DNA of 64,000 nucleotides from Dendrophyllia cribrosa (Eukaryota; Cnidaria; Anthozoa; Scleractinia; Dendrophylliidae): NCBI GenBank assembly GCA_024195265.1, contig JAJLRJ010000010.1, positions 2,066,481 to 2,130,480 of the forward strand, read 5' to 3'. Shown piece by piece: positions 45,358 to 55,889 of this stretch (position 1 is its first letter; each line of letters starts with the position of its first letter). The notes under the pieces were generated by a model. It saw only the letters and a program-made list of their open reading frames with translations, ran no database searches and was not told where the DNA came from. The position numbers and the translations under genes were made by a program.

Positions 45358-47235
45358 ATGGGTCGCATGATGCTCTTAGTTTTTTTGGTCGCATCCATGA
45401 TTTTCATCTCTGATGCTTGGATTTTTCATGGCGTAAGTACTCTTGAACCTTTATAGCGGTTTATTAAGTGCGTGTCGAAAGTTATTTAGCAGTTGCAAAA
45501 GTTTTGCATTGCTTCGCTTTGCGATGGCAAAGTCTCGCGCTACTTTCAATTCTCAACCAGTAGAGCAGTTTTCAGTAATTTCGTAATTGCTTTGGCTTTG
45601 CGTTGCCACGCTTTGTGATCGGCTAAAAAATCTCGCGCCACTTTCTGAACCAATCAGTAGTAAAGCCAAAACCAAAACCAATCGTGACTTGCTCGCACGC
45701 GTTTTCCCGCGCTTCGCTTGCTTTGAGTTCTGATTAATTAATTTGATTTTCTGCGCATGCTGTGATTGGTCAGAGTGATTAGGGTTCGTTTTTATATCTC
45801 AAAGGCTCGATTACGCGATTAATCAAGAACTGTAGAGAAGATAGACGACAAAATTAATAATTCGGCGCCATACAAAACGACTGACTTGCTAAGTTCTTTG
45901 AATTCCGCAGCGTGAGGTACATAAGGCGGGAATCTCCGAGGATGGAAAAGATAATGACGAGTTGGAAAATCTGGAGCAGGATGACCCAGAGTTGGACATG
46001 TCTCTTGGTGATGCAGGGGATGCTGATTTGCCTGAAATACCTATTAAACGTAAGAAAGAGAAACATCTTGGGATAAGCCGTAAATCCTCTGTTAAGTCCC
46101 CCTTTCAAATAAGCCCTCCCCAGGGGCGGATCCAGGATTTTTCCTAGGAGGGGGTGCACCTCTGAGGAATGACGTAACTGAAGGGTGACGTAAACAAATT
46201 TTAAAAGCGAACAACGCAGACTAGGCAAGTGGGGGAGGGGGGGGGGGGGGGGGGTTGCGCACCCCCTGCACCCCTCCCCTAGATCCCCCCTGCTCCCTCT
46301 CTAATAAACCCCCCTTTTTGGAGCAAGAAATTTATCAAGCCTCTCTTCATCCCCCTTTTCCTTCACAACCAAAACAATAAACGAGAGATTGTATCGCGGG
46401 TACATTTTTACCTACCAATCCGCGCACAAATTCACATACCGTCGCGCGCTGTTTTTTATGATCATGAATCCAAAATATTTTTTTACAGGTCGAAGCTTTG
46501 GGCGAAATATAAGCGGTGCTTGTACACTTGTACATGGAGATCTGAGTTACATTATTATAAGTATTGTGCAAGTAATGATTTGTAACATTTTTATGCACAT
46601 GTAGAAACCTATTGAAATTTATGTATTACAAAAAAGGAGTGGTGAACTGCTGGCATTTCGCTAACTTATAATAAGCCCCGCTCTCTATAAAGCCGCCCCC
46701 TCCCCTCAAACCCGATTAAAATAAATAAGCCCCCCCCCCCTCCCCCGGGAGCGTAATATATACAGGATTTACGCTATAATAAAGTTAGGTTTAAGTTCAA
46801 GTTAGGTGTCTACAATTTTGGCAATACTTTTGTGAAAATGGCAGATTTTCCGATATAAGCCTCACGCATGTTCAATAAAGTAATTTAGGGATTTCTTTGG
46901 TTGTGCAATTGCTACTCTCCGTGATTGGCTAAAACATCTCGTGCCACGTTCCTGGCCAATCAGGAGTCCAGTGTAGCGCACGCGTTTTTCCGCGCTTGGA
47001 GTCGGCTACATGTATTCTGATTGGTTCATTGGATTGTTTTCGTCTGTTGTGATTGGCCAGAGTAATTTCAGTGGTTTTGGTTCCCGGGTTTTGGTTTCAG
47101 ATACAGTTGGAAAGCATTTTAACATGTAAAAGTGCTACAATGCATTGTTATTTTATCTTTTTAGGTTCAATCAAAGAGCGAAGAGATGCCGGTTGTCTGA
47201 AGTGCTCTTGGCGCGGTTGTCGTTGGGTTTGTTAA
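45358..47235 (+). CDS. Secreted cysteine-rich peptide precursor, copy B (three exons)
   Basis: Predicted exons 45358-45432, 45911-46049 and 47165-47235, all GT-AG with the same phases as copy A, total 94 residues. The signal-peptide exon differs from copy A at two of 25 residues. The acidic propeptide (exon 2) is seven residues longer. The KERR processing site is kept, but the C-terminal peptide is shorter, with four Cys spaced C-X2-C-X4-C-X3-C. A Trp-rich, Arg-containing pattern is shared. Conservation of signal and propeptide with divergence of the mature part is typical of defensive or venom-type peptide families, but function is unknown. A hAT-like MITE and a CCAAT repeat lie in intron 2; the poly(A) signal is at 47410. 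Confidence 0.75.
45470..45790. repeat. CCAAT-rich dispersed repeat in intron 1, copy B
   Basis: Same family as 31866-32200 and at the same intron position, so it was present before the duplication. Confidence 0.7.
46122..46299. mobile_element. hAT-like MITE in intron 2, copy B
   Basis: Begins CAGGGGCGGATCCAGGATTT and ends with an approximate complement (CTAGATCCCCCCTG), with a G-run in the middle. Absent from copy A. Target duplication not clear because flanks are C-rich. Confidence 0.6.
46880..47070. repeat. CCAAT-rich dispersed repeat in intron 2, copy B
   Basis: Partial copy with GTGATTGGCTAAAACATCTCG and GTTTTTCCGCGCTTGG segments; no intact inverted ends. Confidence 0.65.
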
Positions 47236-47409
47236 TTGAGTCACGTGACCTACCCAAGCAAGTAGAAGCGTCATGAAGCTTTGTGGCATAAAATTTAGTT
47301 AATCGCTGATGCAGAGTCAAGTCAGTTTCTCTAATGTCCTTTGAGTCATAATGACAGGAGTAACAGGCTAACTAGGGAATTTTAGCTATATATTTTGTAA
47401 ACAAAAGGA

Positions 47410-47415
47410 AATAAA
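47410..47415 (+). promoter_or_regulatory. Poly(A) signal of peptide gene B
   Basis: AATAAA 175 bases after the stop codon, in sequence that aligns with the signal at 33405. Confidence 0.6.
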
Positions 47416-47845
47416 ATTTGAAGTACAAAAACATTTACACTTCTGTTTATTTTATACTTTAAACAAATCCTCCATTTGATGTAGCACCATTTTCTTTAAA
47501 TAATCGCTCCCTTTCTAATAAGCGCCTCCCCTCCCCCACCTCTTTGAATGCGTTTCTGTGAATCGAACAAAAACAATAATTTTGCGCGGAAATTGTCTGA
47601 AGCGATGGGACATGTGACATATTCCCACGCGGGGGAATATCACGTGAATATCACATGTGCCCGAGAGACAGGACAATAACCTGCATATTTTTAAGGTGAC
47701 GAGGTTTCTTATACTAACAAATTATAATTAACCGGAGAGTAACATACCATGCATTTGATTGAATTGCAAACTAGCGGCATTCCACAAGGGCTCAGTGGGA
47801 TTCCAGTGAGCAGCACAAGACTGTAACAGCTTGAGTTTTTTATTG

Positions 47846-47888
47846 ATCCTACGCGTTTCGTCTGAGTCTTCAGACTTCGTCAGGGATA
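47846..47888 (-). ncRNA. Hammerhead-type ribozyme motif 1
   Basis: On the minus strand: stem I TATCC, box CTGACGA, stem II AGTCTGA-AGAC-TCAGAC, then GAAA, short stem III CGCG, GTA cleavage trio, and GGAT closing stem I. All core nucleotides of the type I, short-stem-III hammerhead used by Penelope-like elements are present. Confidence 0.75.
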
Positions 47889-48117
47889 TAATACAACTGA
47901 TTATCTTTACAAAGTAGAGTCACATTTAACCATTTGAATGCGTGATCTAAGCTATGATCTACGCTAAATTCCAGGAAGGGTGTATACCAGAAATTCGTAA
48001 TAGTTTCGTAAAGACAACGTAAGTGATAAAATTATTTTCGGTGGTGGATAAACGTTTATCATAGCTTAGATCACGCATTGATATGACCCTACTCTGTAAA
48101 GATAATCAGTTGTATTA

Positions 48118-48162
48118 TATCCCTTATGAAGTCTGGAGACTCAGACGAAACGCGTAGGATAA
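48118..48162 (+). ncRNA. Hammerhead-type ribozyme motif 2, probably inactive
   Basis: Same layout as motif 1 on the plus strand, but the first box reads CTTATGA instead of CTGANGA. The core G is lost while stems II (GTCTGGAGACTCAGAC), GAAA and CGCGTAGGATA are kept. Self-cleavage is therefore doubtful. Confidence 0.65.
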
Positions 48163-48261
48163 ATAAAAAAACTCAAGCTGTTACAGTCTTGTGTAGCTCA
48201 CTGGAACTCCATAAAAAAATGTCGTTAAGCGATACTCTCAACACCTCCAGTTGTACAAGGA

Positions 48262-48735
48262 GCAGGTACAAGAGGTTTATTGATAACATATTTGTCATCT
48301 GGTCAGGCCCCAGAGGACCCCAGAGACACGCTACTTGAGTTCAGTTTTTAATGCACTCAATACTAAGGACAAGCGTATCAAAATTACTTTTGATATTAGT
48401 GATTCTAGTATTCCGTTTCTGGATTTGCTTCTTTCCATAGATAGACACCTGGATAGATGAAGCAACACGTCAGTTCTCCACGTTTCTGAAGCCACTCAAC
48501 AAGTACCTTTACATCCCATATGAGTCTTTCCATCAGGCCCACTAGTAACAAAAGGACCTTTGTTATAGGGGAGTTAATGCGTTATGCTAGGAATAGCTCT
48601 AGGTTTGCAGCATTCACTAATACACGCGAACTCCTCTGGAAGCGGCTCAGATTGTGCGGTTACCCATACCATTCGTTTTTACTTCCGTTGTTTCACTGTA
48701 ACCGCAGTGAGTGTAGGGACACTGTCACCTATTTT
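48262..48735 (+). pseudogene. Penelope-like reverse transcriptase fragment
   Basis: RYKRFIDNIFVIWSGP resembles the RT catalytic motif region (RYIDDIFVIW in relatives; here Asp-Asn replaces Asp-Asp). After a frameshift (about 48310) come a segment like DKRIKITFDISDSSIPFLDL and, in another frame, SNKRTFVIGELMRYARNSS and LWKRLRLCGYP. These are in the order found in Penelope-like RT C-termini. Frameshifts and stops make it non-functional; the N-terminal RT and the GIY-YIG endonuclease are absent. Confidence 0.75.
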
Positions 48736-49360
48736 TAGTATCACTTTGAAAAGTCATTTTCAAGTTGCTCCCAAGAGTCGTGGAAAAATCGCAGAAAAAC
48801 TTATTATGGTTTGTTCTTCCTTGAAGAAATCACTTGATATTATCTTCTTGGTGTTCTAAAAGTAATTTTATGTTTGAGCAAAGGTACTTTGTCATATATT
48901 TAGTGTATTTTGACCAAAACACAGCAAAATCTGCGTGACAATGCTCCTTTAAAAACTGCAAACGCATTCTGAATGACAAAGCAGTTGTTTTTAAAACTAC
49001 TTTAATAAAACTCCTGTCATATTAACATTAAGAGAGTTATTCAAAAATATCCACCAGAAATCAAATGCATTATTAGTTATAAATCTACTCAGTGCATGCT
49101 AGCAAATCTATGTGAAAATATTTTTCGGGGATGGATAAACGTTTATCCACCTCCGAAAATAATTTATCTTATCACTTAGGTTGTCTTTACGAATTTTCGG
49201 TATACACCCTTCCATGAATTTAGCGTAGATCATAGCTAGCTTAGATCACGCATTCAAACGGTTAAATATGACCCTACTTTGTAAAGATAATCAGTTGTTT
49301 TATATTCCTGACGAAGTCTGAAGAAATGAAAGTAAAATCTGTAAAGGACCGCAATCGATA

Positions 49361-50392
49361 TTAGGGAGCTTAAGCAACCACGACGGTGACGGCAGCGAGA
49401 ACGGCACAAAACAATAGGTTTAATGAGCGAAAACAATGCCTCTGCACGTGCGTTTTACATTTTGGTACATTTCTTTCCCGTTCCCTGCAAAACAACAACG
49501 TCAAATGATCAAATTATAGGTTTTGTGGAGAACGTGAACCGACGACGGTTAATTTTCCTTTCTCCGTTTGAACGGGAAAGCCATCCCTTCAAATTCAGCT
49601 CCTGGACAATCCAGTCACATTAGACAAACTGAACAAATTGGAACAACTGCAAAGTAGTTTAAAATAGCGTGAATCCTTTTTTCAAGTGACGTTTTCCTTG
49701 GCGTTGCCGTCGTCGTTGCTTAAGGACGTTCGCGCGAAAATCTTCTAACATTGATTTTTTTATAAAACTTTTGCTACAGCTAGGTTATGGGTTACTCGTG
49801 TCAGAAATGCAAAAAAATGAGGGGGTCACCGACTTCGTTTCTGAGATAAGCTATCTGAAAGGCAACCCTAATTTTGAAAAATTGGTCTTCCTTACGGGAT
49901 GTGATCCGAATGTCTGTTAGTCTAAAAATATTGCAAATGAATCTCTAAAATGCAACTTTCTTTCCCAAATTTTATGCTAGTAGGTCTGTTCAGCTAATTT
50001 ATTCAACTGGTGACGTTTCTTGAAGTAAATTTCATCTTTAAACGACAGCATTTGCAAACTCTGACAGCCACAAGTTGGCAGGATTCGATGGCGCGCGGGT
50101 AGAAAAATGGAAAAAATTTAAACTTCCTACATTGATTTTTTGTTCATTTTCTCACAATCTGTCGAGAATTGGCAAAGAAAATTATCTATGAAAAAAAAAT
50201 TGGGGGTCACCGACCATCCAAGCGAGTTAAATCTAAGCAAAGTTAACGCAACCGCTATCAGCCCTTTATGTCCTAGATTTTCTTCTCTTGCGCGCGCGCT
50301 CGTGCATGACGAAGCATGGCGTTGCGACATGAATTGCGTGCGCAGTAAGGATGCGCATAAACAATTAGCGCGAACGTCCTTAAGTTCCCTAA
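49361..50392. mobile_element. MITE with TTAGGGAGCTTAAGC ends, split by a second MITE
   Basis: Left end TTAGGGAGCTTAAGCAACCA, right end CTTAAGTTCCCTAA, with an inner GACGACGGCAACGCC block matching in inverse. The right terminus is displaced by a nested element at 49724-50379. Confidence 0.7.
49724..50379. mobile_element. 656-bp MITE nested in the previous one, TTAA duplication
   Basis: TIR GGACGTTCGCGC and GCGCGAACGTCC, flanked by TTAA (49720-49723, 50380-50383). Removing it restores the end of the host MITE. No coding frame is supported. Confidence 0.8.
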
Positions 50393-50483
50393 TGCTGCTA
50401 ACGGTATACGTAGGATCTGCGCCCGGGATCTGCGAGAGACCTAACCAGCCAAAAAATGAACAAACATACAATAAACTGAAAAA

Positions 50484-50752
50484 TATTGGATATTTTACAA
50501 ATATAGTCATTTCCGTACCGTTTATCACCCTTGCTTTTTTTATCAAATCGTTTCATTATTTTATAGCAGATTAGATCCTTTACTACAGGATCCGGTGCTC
50601 CTATTTCGTTACGGTGGTCTTTGCAAATACAGTTCCCTGTTTATAAGAAAGACCCTGAAGAAGAAAGGCTGTGCCTTTCGAAATATTGGATATTTTACAA
50701 ATATAGTCGTTTCCGTACCGTTTATCAGCCTTGCTTTTATATCAAATCGTTA
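50484..50752. repeat. Direct repeat of about 75 bp with a hammerhead-like hairpin
   Basis: AATATTGGATATTTTACAAA to TATCAAATCGTT occurs at 50484-50555 and 50682-50750. Between them (50648-50685) CCTGAAGAAGAAAGGC-TGT-GCCTTTC-GAAA resembles a hammerhead stem II and core, but I cannot find a convincing stem III or cleavage site. Confidence 0.5.
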
Positions 50753-50802
50753 CAAGAAACTGCAGGGCTGATCTGACTACGTAAAAAATAGACCCAAGTT
50801 TA

Positions 50803-50849
50803 CAACGGTGGACAGCTGTTTCGCTGTTATTGCAACTCTTCAGCACGGT
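50803..50849 (-). ncRNA. Hammerhead-type ribozyme motif 3
   Basis: On the minus strand: stem I (CACCGTG, pairing with CACCGT, one mismatch), box CTGAAGA, stem II GTTG-loop-CAGC, GAAA, stem III CAGCTG and a GTC cleavage trio. All conserved core bases are present. It is probably a terminal-repeat fragment of another Penelope-like element or retrozyme. Confidence 0.65.
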
Positions 50850-50984
50850 GTAGCGAACTAAATGTCGCCAGCAAGAAAGCCAGCGCAGCCCCGCTAACCA
50901 TATCAGGTTCCATACTATGAAGGTACTAAGAAATATTGAAGATTTAGTGAAGTTTTAAAATTAGAATTTGTAGTTAATATTTTG

Positions 50985-51062
50985 TTTGACCTGTGACCTG
51001 TAACCTGTGGCCTGTAACCTGTGACCTGTAACCTGTGGCCTGTAACTTGTGACCTGTACTTT
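50985..51062. repeat. Minisatellite of GACCTGTAACCTGTGGCCTG
   Basis: Short tandem of about 20-bp units, four copies. Confidence 0.85.
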
Positions 51063-51359
51063 AGCCCCGCCGCTTTCATGCGCAAGCTATTACTTCATCG
51101 TCTCGACGATGACGATCACTCCTGTCCCTTTTATACAGTGAAACTCTACATTAAGGGGACACCCTCGGGTTCCTGGTAAGTGTTCGCTTAATAGAGAGGG
51201 TACATGTAACGCCTGGTTGAATTTGACGTTGAAAGCCGAACGCTTCGTCCCGGTTTTGTTCGATTTTGTATTTCTTCCTTTGGATCAACAGTGATTCAAA
51301 TTCTTTGACAAGTTAGTATACACGCCTTTATCGGATGATAAATATACGGGAGATGTGAA

Positions 51360-51694
51360 CATCAAACTTGAAGAAAACACACGATTGTGGTGTCAACTAT
51401 GGCGAGGTGTGCATTCGCTGGGACCTTTACGAGTCTGCTAAGAAATTCGTTGGTTGGCCTCTCGCTCCGGGTTTTGAAAGCAAGGGTAGAAATGTGAAAG
51501 AATTTGAGATTGAACGAAAGGTTTTTGGTGTTTCTTTCTTTAATGGAGATTACCCTGAAAGGATGAGAGTTCGGACAGTTCGGAAGCACGAGATTTTTCC
51601 ACTGCCGGATAATTTTGACAAGTACGAGTCAGCTGGATTTCTGGCAGTGGCTCTAACTGCTTGGTATGGAATGTTTGAACTGGCACCCATGTGA
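51360..51694 (+). CDS. Possible coding exon, family not recognised
   Basis: An open frame of about 110 codons ending in TGA at 51692, with protein-like composition (for example VCIRWDLYESAKKFVGWPL and PERMRVRTVRKHEIFPLP). It has no ATG near its 5' end (the first is at 51563), so it would need an upstream exon. No homologous family comes to mind. It could be real or chance. Confidence 0.3.
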
Positions 51695-51708
51695 GGTTTC
51701 CCATCTAA

Positions 51709-51985
51709 AAATGACCAGGGTGCTTGTCATACCTTTTCGGGTCAAAATTTGTAGATTCAGGTACCGCTTAGGGTACTAAAATCTTAAATGAACACTGTTA
51801 GAAGAATCGCGGTACCTTTTAGGTATATTGAGCCGAACTAATATGACAGAATATCACATGTTGTTTTAGAATTGGTACCTCTTAGGGGAAAAAATCCATT
51901 TCAGCCACGCTCATCAAATGGGATTCTGATATCTTTTAAGGGTGTTTTTCAAAAAATTTCCAGCAAGTACCCCATCACATCATAA
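51709..51985. repeat. Dispersed MITE-like repeat, copy 1
   Basis: Contains GGGTGCTTGTCATACC, GTACCGCTTAGGGTAC and AATTGGTACCTCTTAGGGG. A reverse-complement relative at 57840-58092 has better inverted ends. Confidence 0.7.
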
Positions 51986-52568
51986 AATTATGACCAAGGG
52001 AACTGGCCATACCAAGGTGTGGGAGCTGGTTACTAGTTCATTCTGCCACAGGAGGGGTGGACAGTAGGTAGTTACAGCTAGCAAAGGTCCAAGGTTGTCA
52101 CATGGTGATGTGGTCAGGGCAAGCCATAAAGTTGAGCTGGTCAAGAAGTTAGGTAAGTTATTTCTGTTTTTTTTTTTTTGTTTCTATTTCCCCTTCCCTC
52201 TCCATGTGTTTCATTAATCTTTTTAACAATTAGATTATGAGCTCAAGATTCCTATTGCATGATGAGGGCCAAGCCTGAATCAACTATCGCATGATAGAAG
52301 TCAAGAGCGAAAAATCTAATTGGTTTAGTATAAATCTAGTAGACGTTCCAAACTTAACAACAAATAATCTTCACAGACACTTCAAAAATGAGAAGAAGTG
52401 GCTGCTGTTAGGCTACTCACTCTACTCACTTTCTACAACAGAACAGATAGTGAGTAGCGTAGTCAATAAGAGAATAAAATTCATGATAGAACGCTAGTAC
52501 ATGACAGTAGATTTATACTAAGTTCTTTTATTTTGCGCAAAGACAACAAGTTTGTTCAGTTGCTTTAA
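51986..52568. other. No recognisable feature
   Basis: AT-rich with a T-run at 52171 and an imperfect TAGTGAGTAGCGTAG/CTACTCAC hairpin near 52420-52460. No gene. Confidence 0.4.
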
Positions 52569-52721
52569 TGGGCCTTTATCACGCCCCGCCATTTTGTATA
52601 AAAACAAAAGATTTACCCCCCAAGCCTCGCAGTGAAAAAGTTGAGAACGAGGTTAAGCAGGGGAAAACAAAGCATTTTATTCTCCTGGGAATCAACATGG
52701 CCACCGTGTGATAAAGGCCCA
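52569..52721. mobile_element. 153-bp MITE
   Basis: Ends TGGGCCTTTATCAC and GTGATAAAGGCCCA, with GCCATTTTG / CATGGCCACC inner blocks. Flanked by TAA/TAG, possibly a TWA-type Harbinger target. Confidence 0.7.
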
Positions 52722-53320
52722 TAGAAGGTCCAATGTAAGTTTGGCAAGATGCAGGATTGGGCTTAAAATTAAGGCATATTAGAGATATAGATATTAGAGA
52801 TGTGGGATATTAGAGAAATTTATGGTGGGATGTGGAATGAAAAACCAAAAAAATATGTTGTCAGATCTAATTGGCACATTAGCTGGAGTCAGAATATTTT
52901 CCGCTGGTAATGCTTTCATGATATTAAATAAGTCGAGTTAACTTAAAACTACTGATAATGTACATGTACAAGGCTTCCAGTACAAATAATTGCATGTTTA
53001 GTTTTCAAGAAGCTTTTAGATGCAAGAAAATAATGAAATAAAACTCACTTGAAAATAAATCACACACAATCCCTTTAATGTTTTTGTTAAAAAAAGCATT
53101 CCTTTTTTACTCCTGAATACGAAAGCACTGCACAAGTTATATAAACTCACTTGATTGTTCCATCGCTCAATTACTTGATCAGCTCTTAAAATTGAGTAAA
53201 TAAGAAGCAAAGGATCATGAACAAAAATGCTGCCGGTGTACGTAGGATCTGTAACAGATCTAGTCAGCCGACAATAGAGATACAATCAAAGTAGAGCAAG
53301 ACTGATATTACGTAGAACAT

Positions 53321-53701
53321 TTAAAGGAGCTATGTCATGGTGATTTTGAGGTTTTCGGGTCAAAACCGTCGCAAATTAAAACTAAGTACCTTTGTTGTAC
53401 ACGAAATGCTTAAAGAACACTAACAGGAGGATATCAAGTGAATTTTAGCAGAGAAAATAAGCCATAATCGGAGTTTTAGCGAATTTTCTAAGACACAAGC
53501 GATAAACTTGGCCCAATTTTTTCAAGATACAATCTATTTCCATCCTGGCCATCTGCAGCCCAAGATACTTATTTTTACTTTTAGAGCACTAGTAGAATAA
53601 TTTTAAACAAAACTGGATTCTTAGTTTTGGAATTTCACTGATATAAAGATGTATTTTGGCTTTTTAAAGTAACACTAAAAATGGTGACATAGCCCCTTTA
53701 A
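53321..53701. mobile_element. 381-bp MITE, copy 1
   Basis: Ends TTAAAGGAGCTATGTCA and TGACATAGCCCCTTTAA. A diverged relative lies at 60590-60960. A wider inverted repeat (GTAGAGCAAGACTGATATTACGTAGAAC near 53292 and its complement near 53798-53842) surrounds it, so it is inserted in another foldback element. A small hairpin (ACATGATAGAGTCC, 53711-53785) follows. Confidence 0.75.
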
Positions 53702-54054
53702 CAAGACAACGACATGATAGAGTCCAAATAAAGCCAAAATGTCCACAGTTGCACTTTGGCTTTCAGTTTGGGCTCTATCATGTTGATGCTGCGTTAAATG
53801 TTCTATGTAACATGTAGTATCAGCCTTGCTCTATTGTTAAAATTGAGCCTGCAATATGTAATGGTCACCTGCCTTACCCATGGAAATAGCATTGAAGGGA
53901 GGGGAGGGTGGGGAGTTGGATGCAGGGTGTGGGGGGGGGGGGGGGGGGTTGATGAAGCAAAACATCTATAGGAGAAGGGAGGGTTCAAACGTTACATATT
54001 CACAAGTTGGTGCATTGAATTGGAGCCTTTGATTTTATTATTTTTTCCACACAG

Positions 54055-54169
54055 GTTTTCACACAATGCTACCAAATCTAGTGAAAGTGCCACTGGGGCC
54101 ATTAGCTTGTGGCAGTGGATAAAGATGGGCTGGAACTACAAATCTACACCTGTGTTGTACCCTCTCCAG
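54055..54169 (+). CDS. Possible coding exon, weakly malate-synthase-like
   Basis: Between a strong acceptor (TTTTTTCCACACAG) and a donor (CTCCAG/GTATTA), 115 nt read SSESATGAISLWQWIKMGWN. The ATGxIxxxQ/LWQW pattern recalls the C-terminal region of malate synthase (AATAEISRxQxWQW in relatives), but the rest does not help. An isolated exon; low confidence. Confidence 0.3.
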
Positions 54170-54637
54170 GTATTATATTTTCCTTTTAATTTAGTGTTAC
54201 ACTGTGCGATGTTTCTTGTATTGAACTTGTCTTGCAAAAAAAATGTGACACAAGTTGCGAGCATGCATGTCAAAAGGTTAATCTGATAAGTTGTTAAGTC
54301 ATCTTGTTTTTCTGGTTAAATTATCCAAACAGAAAGGTACCAAGATAACTTTAATGATGAACAGTTCAGTTTTAAACACATTAAGAGATACTAAGTCATA
54401 AATTTTAAACCTTAATAAGTATGATGATGATGATGGTGAACTCAAAAACACCTACATGTACTCATCCTCCTGACACAGAATGCAGTACAACCAGCGGCAG
54501 GTCCAGACCTTCAGCTGGGGTGATGGGAGCCGGGCAAATTTTGCGAAGATAATTCTAGCAATCTGCAAATTTTCCAAACATATGGAGAGGCCCGGCTTGC
54601 CCCGGCTTCTGAGAATGCAATAACACTGGTATCTTAA

Positions 54638-54832
54638 ACTCTTTAATCCCCAGTAGTGATCATTACCAATTTCTCATAATCAATGCTTAATCATTTAGAG
54701 AGGTTATGAGAATTAAGGTGATGATCACCCAAGATGAATTCTCTTGATATTTTATTTCTCCACTCTTCTTCTATAAGAAACATATTGGGACAAGAAAGGA
54801 GAATTTGTATTTTGATATTAGGGATTAAAGGG
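54638..54832. mobile_element. 195-bp MITE with TTAA duplication
   Basis: Ends ACTCTTTAATCCC and GGGATTAAAGGG, flanked by TTAA (54634-54637, 54833-54836). Confidence 0.75.
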
Positions 54833-54885
54833 TTAATCTTCTCCTGCATGACTAGGGCTTTGCACTTGCTCCTTGCTGTTGTTAA

Positions 54886-55794
54886 CTCTTTCACTCCCAA
54901 GAGTGTCAAACATCAAAATTCAAGAAACATCCCAAATTTTATTTTGTAAAATATTGAAAAACAAATGGAACCATGCAAAAGTACTACTGAAGAGGTTTCA
55001 TTTGAATGGTCACACCATAGGATTTCATCAATAGACTCAAAAGTTGGAACAAATGGTACCATGCAAAAGTACTGCTGAAGAGGTTTTATTTGAATGGTCA
55101 CACCATAGGATTTCATCCACAGACTCAAAAGTTAGAACAAATGGTACCATGCAAAAGTACTGCTGAAGAGGTTTCATTTGAATGGTCACACCATAGGATT
55201 TCATCCACAGACTCAAAAGTTGGAACAAATGGTACCATGCAAAAGTACTGCTGAAGAGGTTTCATTTGAATGGTCACACCATAGGATTTCATCAACAGAC
55301 TCAAAAGTTAGAACAAATGGTACCATGCAAAAGTACTGCTGAAGAGGTTTCATTTGAATGGTTACACCATAGGATTTCATCAACAGACTCAAAAGTTGGA
55401 ACAAATGGTACCATGCAAAAGTACTGCTGAAGAGGTTTCATTTGAATGGTCACACCATAGGATTTCATCCACAGACTCAATATTAGAACAAATGGTACCA
55501 TGCAAAAGTACTGCCAAAGAGGTTTCATTTGAATGGTCACACCATAGGATTTCATCAACAGACTCAAAAGTTAGAACAAATGGTACCATGCAAAAGTACT
55601 GCCAAAGAGGTTTCATTTGAATGGTCACACCATAGGATTTCATCCACAGACTCAAAAGTTGGAACAAATGGTACCATGCAAAAGTACTGCTGAAGAGGTT
55701 TCATTTGAATGGTTACACCATAGGATTTCGTCCACAGACTCAAAAGTTAGAACTTCAATTCATGTCTTCATAATTGACTATGGGACTGAAAGGG
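54886..55794. mobile_element. TTAA-flanked element filled with minisatellite S
   Basis: Ends CTCTTTCACTCCC and GGGACTGAAAGGG (TTAA at 54882-54885 and 55795-55798). The interior is about nine 88-bp units (ACCATGCAAAAGTACTGCTG, TTTCATTTGAATGGTCACACC, ATAGGATTTCATC), the reverse complement of a short form of the minisatellite at 35.5-38.3 kb. A single-unit relative with similar flanks is at about 31080-31240. The satellite therefore seems to have grown inside a MITE. Confidence 0.8.
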
Positions 55795-55889
55795 TTAATG
55801 AGAAAGAGTAGCACTTGCAGGATGACCTTGTTACATCCGGGTGTCTTTACGCCGATCAAGCGGAACAAATCAAGCGAGGGCAAATGAAA

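Larger units (their letters stand above)
47800..49325. mobile_element. Degenerate Penelope-like retroelement
   Basis: An inverted pair of terminal-repeat segments (47800-47960 minus, 48040-48210 plus) is followed by a broken reverse transcriptase (48262-48735). A third, truncated terminal-repeat segment follows (49130-49323). Each terminal segment carries the GATCACGCATT and GTAAAGATAATCAGTTGT blocks, and the first two carry hammerhead-like ribozyme cores. Penelope-like elements are known for such repeats and ribozymes. Confidence 0.75.

Noticed and set aside
55037..55667. Several overlapping frames in the 55-kb minisatellite
   Set aside because: The unit happens to lack stops in two frames; composition and periodicity follow the repeat.
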